Shown: one piece after another, positions 56,518 to 64,000 of the stretch
Layout of the letters: the number at the start of each line of letters is the position of its first letter
Position numbering within the stretch: position 1 is the first letter of the stretch
NCBI GenBank assembly: GCA_027704905.1
Contig: CM051005.1
Coordinates: 27,727,778 to 27,791,777 of the forward strand
Source: Muraenolepis orangiensis
Taxonomy: Eukaryota > Chordata > Actinopteri > Gadiformes > Muraenolepididae
Direction of reading: 5' to 3'
Length of the DNA: 64,000 nt
The notes under the pieces: model-generated
The model's database searches: none
What the model saw: the letters and a program-made list of their open reading frames with translations, nothing else
What the model was told of the DNA's origin: nothing
Position numbers and translations under genes: made by a program

Positions 56518-59500
56518 CCCATCACCACCAAACTACACCAAGCTACACGACCAAACTACACCAAGCATCACCACCAAACTACCCCAAGCTACACCACCAA
56601 ACTACCCCAAGCTTCACCATCAAAGTACAACAAGCTACACCAGCAAACTACACCAAGCTACAACACCAAAGTACACCAAGATTCACCACCAAACTACAGC
56701 AAGCTACACCACCAAGCTACAGCAAGCTACACCACCAAACTACACCACCAAACTACACCAAGCTTCACTACCAAACTACACCAAGCATCACCACCAAACT
56801 ACACCAAGCTACACCACCAAACTAAACCAAGCTTCACCACCAAACTACACCAAGCTTCACCACCAAACTACACCAAGCTTTACCACCAACTATACAAAGC
56901 TACACCACCAAACTACACCAAGCTCCACTACCAAACTACACAAAGCTACACCACCAAACTACACCAAGCATCACCACCAAACTATACCAAGCATCACTAC
57001 CAAAATACACCAAGTTACACGACCAAACTACACCAAGCATCACCACCAAACTACCCCAAGCTACACCACCAAACTACACCAAGCTTCACCATCAAACTAC
57101 AACAAGCTACACCACCAAACTACACCAAGCTACACCACCAAAGTACACCAAGCTTCACCACCAAACTACACCACCAAACTACAGCAAGCTACACCACCAA
57201 ACTACAGCAAGCTACACCACCAAACTACACCAAGCTTCACCACCAAACTACACCAAGCTCCACTACCAAACTACACCAAGCATCACCACCAAACTATACC
57301 AAGTTACATGACCAAACTACACCAAGCATCACCACCAAACTATACCAAGTTACATGACCAAACTACACCAAGCATCACCACCAAACTACCCCAAGCTACA
57401 CCAGCAAACTACACCAAGCTTCACCACCAAACTACACCACCAAACTACAGCAAGCTACACCACCAAACTACAGCAAGCTACACCACCAAACTACAGCAAG
57501 CTACACCACCAAACTACACCAGCAAGCTACACCACCAAACTACACCAAGCATCACCACCAAACTACACCAAGCTACACCACCAAACTAAACCAAGCTTCA
57601 CCACCAAACTACAACAAGCTCCACCACCAAACTACACCAAGCTTCACCACCAAACTACACACCCAAACTACACCAAGCTTCACCACCAAACTACACCAAG
57701 CTAAACCACCAAACTACACCAAGCTACACCATCAAACTACAACAAGCTACACTACCAAAATACACCATCAAATTACAACATGCTACACCACCAAACTACA
57801 CCAAGCTACACCACCAAACTACACCAACCTTCACCACCAAACTACACCACAAAACTACACCAAGCTTCACCACCAAACTACACCAAGCTACAACACCAAA
57901 CTACACCACAAAACTACACCAAGCTTCACCACCAAACTACACCAAGCTAAACCACCAAACTACACCAAGCTTCACCACCAAACTACACCAAGCTACACCA
58001 CCAAACTACACCAAGCTTCACCATCAAACTACAACAAGCTACACCACCAAACTACACCAAGCTACACCAAGCTTCACCACCAAAATACACCAAGCTTCAC
58101 CACCAAACTACACCAAGCATCACCACCAAACTACACCAAGCTACACCACCAAACTACACCGAGCTTCACCACAAAACTTAATCAAGCTTCACCACCAAAC
58201 TACACCAAGCTTTACCACCAACTATACAAAGCTCCACCACCAAACTACACCAAGCTACACCACCAAACTACACCAAGCTTCACCACCAAACTACACCACC
58301 AAACTACACCAAACTACACCAAGCTACACCAAGCTTCACCACCAAACTACAAAAGCTACACCACCAAACTACACCAAGCTTCACCACCAAACTACACCAA
58401 GCTTCACCACCAAACTACACCAAGCTTTACCACCAACTATACAAAGCTACACCACCAAACTACACCAAGCTCCACTACCAAACTACACAAAGCTACACCA
58501 CCAAACTACACCAAGCATCACCACCAAACTATACCAAGCATCACTACCAAAATACACCAAGTTACACGACCAAACTACACCAAGCATCACCACCAAACTA
58601 CCCCAAGCTACACCACCAAACTACACCAAGCTTCACCATCAAACTACAACAAGCTACACCACCAAACTACACCAAGCTACACCACCAAAGTACACCAAGC
58701 TTCACCACCAAACTACACCACCAAACTACAGCAAGCTACACCACCAAACTACAGCAAGCTACACCACCAAACTACACCAAGCTTCACCACCAAACTACAC
58801 CAAGCTCCACTACCAAACTACACCAAGCATCACCACCAAACTATACCAAGTTACATGACCAAACTACACCAAGCATCACCACCAAACTATACCAAGTTAC
58901 ATGACCAAACTACACCAAGCATCACCACCAAACTACCCCAAGCTACACCAGCAAACTACACCAAGCTTCACCACCAAACTACACCACCAAACTACAGCAA
59001 GCTACACCACCAAACTACAGCAAGCTACACCACCAAACTACACCAGCAAGCTACACCACCAAACTACACCAAGCATCACCACCAAACTACACCAAGCTAC
59101 ACCACCAAACTAAACCAAGCTTCACCACCAAACTACAACAAGCTCCACCACCAAACTACACCAAGCTTCACCACCAAACTACACACCCAAACTACACCAA
59201 GCTTCACCACCAAACTACACCAAGCTAAACCACCAAACTACACCAAGCTACACCATCAAACTACAACAAGCTACACTACCAAAATACACCATCAAATTAC
59301 AACATGCTACACCACCAAACTACACCAAGCTACACCACCAAACTACACCAACCTTCACCACCAAACTACACCACAAAACTACACCAAGCTTCACCACCAA
59401 ACTACACCAAGCTACAACACCAAACTACACCACAAAACTACACCAAGCTTCACCACCAAACTACACCAAGCTAAACCACCAAACTACACCAAGCTTCACC

Positions 59501-61495
59501 ACCAAACTACACCAAGCTACACCACCAAACTACACCAAGCTTCACCATCAAACTACAACAAGCTACACCACCAAACTACACCAAGCTACACCAAGCTTCA
59601 CCACCAAAATACACCAAGCTTCACCACCAAACTACACCAAGCATCACCACCAAACTACACCAAGCTACACCACCAAACTACACCGAGCTTCACCACAAAA
59701 CTTAATCAAGCTTCACCACCAAACTACACCAAGCTTTACCACCAACTATACAAAGCTCCACCACCAAACTACACCAAGCTACACCACCAAACTACACCAA
59801 GCTTCACCACCAAACTACACCACCAAACTACACCAAGCTACACCAAGCTTCACCACCAAACTACAAAAGCTACACCACCAAACTACACCAAGCTTCACCA
59901 CCAAACTACACCAAGCTTCACCACCAAACTACACCAAGCTTTACCACCAACTATACAAAGCTACACCACCAAACTACACCAAGCTCCACTACCAAACTAC
60001 ACAAAGCTACACCACCAAACTACACCAAGCATCACCACCAAACTATACCAAGCATCACTACCAAAATACACCAAGTTACACGACCAAACTACACCAAGCA
60101 TCACCACCAAACTACCCCAAGCTACACCACCAAACTACACCAAGCTTCACCATCAAACTACAACAAGCTACACCACCAAACTACACCAAGCTACACCACC
60201 AAAGTACACCAAGCTTCACCACCAAACTACACCACCAAACTACAGCAAGCTACACCACCAAACTACAGCAAGCTACACCACCAAACTACACCAAGCTTCA
60301 CCACCAAACTACACCAAGCTCCACTACCAAACTACACCAAGCATCACCACCAAACTATACCAAGTTACATGACCAAACTACACCAAGCATCACCACCAAA
60401 CTATACCAAGTTACATGACCAAACTACACCAAGCATCACCACCAAACTACCCCAAGCTACACCAGCAAACTACACCAAGCTTCACCACCAAACTACACCA
60501 CCAAACTACAGCAAGCTACACCACCAAACTACAGCAAGCTACACCACCAAACTACACCAGCAAGCTACACCACCAAACTACACCAAGCATCACCACCAAA
60601 CTACACCAAGCTACACCACCAAACTAAACCAAGCTTCACCACCAAACTACAACAAGCTCCACCACCAAACTACACCAAGCTTCACCACCAAACTACACAC
60701 CCAAACTACACCAAGCTTCACCACCAAACTACACCAAGCTAAACCACCAAACTACACCAAGCTACACCATCAAACTACAACAAGCTACACTACCAAAATA
60801 CACCATCAAATTACAACATGCTACACCACCAAACTACACCAAGCTACACCACCAAACTACACCAACCTTCACCACCAAACTACACCACAAAACTACACCA
60901 AGCTTCACCACCAAACTACACCAAGCTACAACACCAAACTACACCACAAAACTACACCAAGCTTCACCACCAAACTACACCAAGCTAAACCACCAAACTA
61001 CACCAAGCTTCACCACCAAACTACACCAAGCTACACCACCAAACTACACCAAGCTTCACCATCAAACTACAACAAGCTACACCACCAAACTACACCAAGC
61101 TACACCAAGCTTCACCACCAAAATACACCAAGCTTCACCACCAAACTACACCAAGCATCACCACCAAACTACACCAAGCTACACCACCAAACTACACCGA
61201 GCTTCACCACAAAACTTAATCAAGCTTCACCACCAAACTACACCAAGCTTTACCACCAACTATACAAAGCTCCACCACCAAACTACACCAAGCTACACCA
61301 CCAAACTACACCAAGCTTCACCACCAAACTACACCACCAAACTACACCAAGCTACACCAAGCTTCACCACCAAACTACAAAAGCTACACCACCAAACTAC
61401 ACCAAGCTTCACCACCAAACTACACCAAGCTTCACCACCAAACTACACCACCAAACTACACCATGCTCCACCACCAAACTACACCAAGCTCCACC
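56518..61495. repeat. 5-kb array of a 23-bp unit with higher-order structure
   Basis: About 216 units built on accaccaaactacaccaagc plus 3 variable bases. The plus strand is rich in A and C and very poor in G. Variant orders recur at about 1.5-kb spacing: the marker ccaagttacatgacc is seen near 57300, 58849 and 60363. The unit has no stop in any plus-strand frame, so frames of 375-505 codons (repeats of TKLHQASPPNY-type peptide) stay open throughout; these are not evidence of a gene. Confidence 0.95.
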
Positions 61496-61569
61496 CAGAG
61501 CACCTTCCTCCCTCCACTTCTTTAACAACCACCAGCCTCCAATGATCTATAAAACATCAACGTCTGACC

Positions 61570-61650
61570 GGTGGAGCCGGCTGACAGCTGGCTGACTGCC
61601 GGCTGACAGCCGGCTGACAGCCGGCTGACAGCCGGCTGACAGCTGGCTGT
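61570..61650. repeat. 11-bp tandem repeat
   Basis: cggctgacagc repeated about 6 times with ccggctg/cagctgg variants. Confidence 0.85.
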
Positions 61651-62255
61651 TACCATGGAAATGTTTACGTCATCCGCGGAAAACATTTACACAAAGTCTC
61701 TAACTGTCTGTGGCTGAAAAGAGGAACATGGAGGAAGGTCGATGTCGATGGAGTCGATGGAGATGGAGTGTTTCTGAGCGGGGTCTAGGGCGGGTAGAGC
61801 ATCGGTTGGAGACCCGGTGGGTGATTAGGGAAGTGAGGGTCCTGAGGTTTAATGAAGTGTCTAACTTGAAGAAAACGAAAAAAGTGAGATGTGGGCCGGT
61901 CAAACCTAGAGGAGATATATTTATTTTTAATCAATTATTATTCATGCCTAAAGGGGAGGTATCCAGGAGGGCAGGGAATGGGAGTAAGAGAAGGCAGGAA
62001 GGGTGTTTGGGTTCTGTACTTTGTACATAATATCAAATTCATTTCATATTATGTACTTAATATCAAATGTATTTGATGAAATCGAGTGTACCTGCACCCC
62101 ATTGGTTAACAAAAAAAATACATAAATAAATAAAGTAGACATTTATCAAAAGGAGTAGCTGAAAGTAACAAAACAAGAAGCTCCAAACATTCAAAGCAGA
62201 AACCTGACATTCATCTTGCCCAAGCCAGGTAGAAGGGGATTGAACCGGCAACCTT
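61651..62255. other. Unassigned; 3' flank of SLAM-like copy 2
   Basis: One 106-codon plus-strand frame (61710-62030) is Arg/Glu-rich with no recognised motif. The last about 60 bp before 62256 match the 3' flank of copy 1. Confidence 0.45.
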
Positions 62256-64000
62256 CTAAACACCTCTGGGCTCGTCAACCTGAGCATAATTACCTTCAGG
62301 TTCTGAAACAGTGGGACGAGGGCCGGTGGGGGCTCTTAACAGGCTGTAGGGGTCACTGTTTGGACTCTGGAAAGAGAATTTAATATACACGTAAGTTGGA
62401 TTGTAGAGTTATCGGATATATACAATATGAACCAAACACCATTTTATTGTATATGAAAAGATGTCTGACATAAAAACGTTTGCCATTTCAAATTGTTTTT
62501 CATTTTCTTAGTAACCAAATATTCATAGTAAGTTTAATGTGTAGGAAATCTTCTTACCTGGTCAGCATCACGGGGAGAAAGGACTTCAGGGCTTTCTATA
62601 TGGTGGCCTAGTAAATAAAGGACACACACACACACACACACACAACTGATCTGTGTACCACAACAATACATGAATCAGTTAATGTAGAATAAAAACAATT
62701 AACGGGTAAAATATCCACACATAAAGTGAAGAGACGCTGGCAGATTGTGAGGTGGTCATATATATATATATATTTTTTTTTATTAATATTTTAGCAACAT
62801 TTGGTACAAACCGGTGACGAATGTGTGACTTACTGTTTTTCCTCTTGTAATAACAACCCAGTGAGACCAGTGCAATGAAGACCAACCCACAGAGGACAGG
62901 GATCATTAAATGGTTCTTAATGTTCTGCATTCCTGTCAACAAACAAAAAACAGGAACATAGAACAACTTTACCGTACACTTCAATGCTGAGATGTGGGAT
63001 GTCTATCTTCAGTGACAGAGGAGATGCTTTATAACAGGGGTTCGCAACCTTTTTTGTGCCACGGACCGGCAGATACATGAAAAAAATCTCGCGGACCAGT
63101 TGTCAACAAAACGGCAGGGCTCGATTTCAGTATCAACGCGCATGTACGCGGAGCGCCGTAACAAACCGGCTCGTTCGACCGACACGTCACTAGCGCGTAG
63201 TCTCTTTAGTAGCGCGTGCAACTGAAAGTCTCTCGTTATGCCGCCGATATATATTTAATCTATATATATAGATTATACCGCCCATATATACCGCTATATA
63301 ATCGATATATAGATACCGGTCCGCGGCCCGGCGGTTGGGAACCCCTGCTCTATAACATATATGTTACATATATGTGTACACGTTTGTATTTACTATTCTC
63401 ATCATATTATCAATATGTTCTCTGATCTTACCAGCTTCTTCTGAACACAAAGGTTTGATGTCCATCATCTCCTTAGACCAGCTGACTTCGTTGCTGTGGT
63501 TACAGATCACCATTGAACCATTGGACAGGTAGAGGTGGAGCGAGAGGTCGGTGACCTCCACCTCTGTTGGGTCTCCTCCATCCTCAGAGCAGGTTTGAGT
63601 GGTGCACGTGAAGGTGGAGTTCTTAGAGAAGGCCTGAGAGCTACAGATCACACTCACATTACAGGATTCAGGGCTGAGAGACACAGACGCCTCCAGGACC
63701 ACTGGTGATGCCTGTTCTGGAACAAGGACATTTTCATGTTCAAAACACACAAACAAACCGCTTGTAGAAGTCAAATGTCTGTACTCTGTTTCAGTGAACA
63801 TACCTCGTACTGTCACCTGGTATTCTGTGTTAATGTAGTTGTAGTCAGAACTAACTACTGCTTGGTAACGTCCACTTTCATTCAATCCTACGTTTTTGAA
63901 TCTTAAAGAATAATTTTCTGTCGAAAACTCTGCCCTTCCTTTAAAGTAATTTATTGTATTATTCCCGAGGGGAAAATATTTTATGATAAAGTGTGTATTT
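62256..64000 (-). CDS. SLAM/CD48-like Ig-superfamily receptor, copy 2 (5' end beyond window)
   Basis: Minus-strand exons: 64000-63804 (partial V domain, NYSLRFKNVGLNESGRYQAV), 63716-63432 (C2 domain), 62932-62834 (transmembrane, HLMIPVLCGLVFIALVSLG, stop-transfer KRKN), 62607-62558 and 62366-62256 (tail, same DPYSLL and NYAQVDE, stop 62258-62256). Exon lengths and phases equal copy 1 except the transmembrane exon (99 against 135 nt). The C2 domains differ at only two visible residues, and the tails are identical. The V domain differs more toward its N-terminal side (DYNYINTEYQ against DEDYIHTEYQ; INYFKGRA against THYLKGRA). Inverted relative to copy 1. Role inferred from family: leukocyte surface adhesion/signalling receptor. 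Confidence 0.85.
62622..62644. repeat. (CA)11 microsatellite in copy 2
   Basis: Same intronic position as the (TG)46 of copy 1, read on the other strand. Confidence 0.95.
63035..63347. mobile_element. hAT MITE in an intron of SLAM-like copy 2
   Basis: Inverted ends CAGGGGTTCGCAACC (63035) and, inverted, CAGGGGTTCCCAACC (63347). Flanks ctttataa / ctctataa (7 of 8). The interior is partly palindromic AT (63246-63312). It is absent from the same intron of copy 1, so it inserted after the duplication. Confidence 0.9.

Noticed and set aside
56462..61595. Frames of up to 505 codons with a TKLHQASPPNY-type repeat peptide
   Set aside because: The 23-bp unit has no stop in any plus-strand frame, so all frames stay open. 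No promoter, splice or poly(A) context.

Overview
This window is vertebrate nuclear DNA, almost certainly from a teleost fish. It holds intron-containing host genes with canonical GT/AG junctions, fish-type tRNA-derived SINEs, L2/CR1-like LINEs, hAT, Tigger, Harbinger-like and ISL2EU-like DNA transposons, long TG/CA microsatellites and several minisatellites. Two LTR retrotransposons carry integrase upstream of reverse transcriptase. That order is known from the Gmr1 group, first described in Atlantic cod, and with the microsatellite load a gadiform would fit, but the sequence does not prove it.

Layout. 1-2600: a minus-strand partial gene of a fish-expanded uncharacterised family, plus a hAT remnant. 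2603-7612: a Gmr1-like element with both LTRs and a perfect 5-bp target duplication. 7613-11160: hAT and Tigger-type DNA elements. 11292-27067: the host gene cep78. Exons 1-6 (11292-13511) and the last two exons (25971-27050) are clear, but the middle exons are missing. The space between holds a gypsy fragment, an intron-bearing hAT gene split by a 1.4-kb MITE, and a second Gmr1-like element in reverse orientation (19425-24654). 27690-31155: LINE, SINE and Tigger pieces. 31188-32903: a minus-strand cytokine-receptor (LIFR-like) pseudogene with a nonsense codon and a frameshift. 33842-34841: an assembly gap. 34842-36460: LINE ORF1 and a hAT (DUF4371-type) fragment.

38790-64000 is a SLAM/CD48-like immunoglobulin receptor cluster. 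It has a complete six-exon gene on the plus strand (38790-43008), a tail-only pseudogene fragment (48465-48806, minus) and a nearly identical inverted paralogue cut by the window end (62256-64000, minus). The two full copies keep identical exon phases and lengths except for the transmembrane exon, where copy 1 carries extra 9-bp coding repeats. Between them lie minisatellites (39 bp, 42 bp), a solo LTR, a LINE, gypsy pol fragments and a 5-kb array of a 23-bp unit organised into about 1.5-kb higher-order repeats.

The only genes here that look potentially functional are the two SLAM-like receptors. cep78 may be functional if its missing exons are an assembly loss. Most long open frames elsewhere are transposon remains or stop-free tandem repeats.
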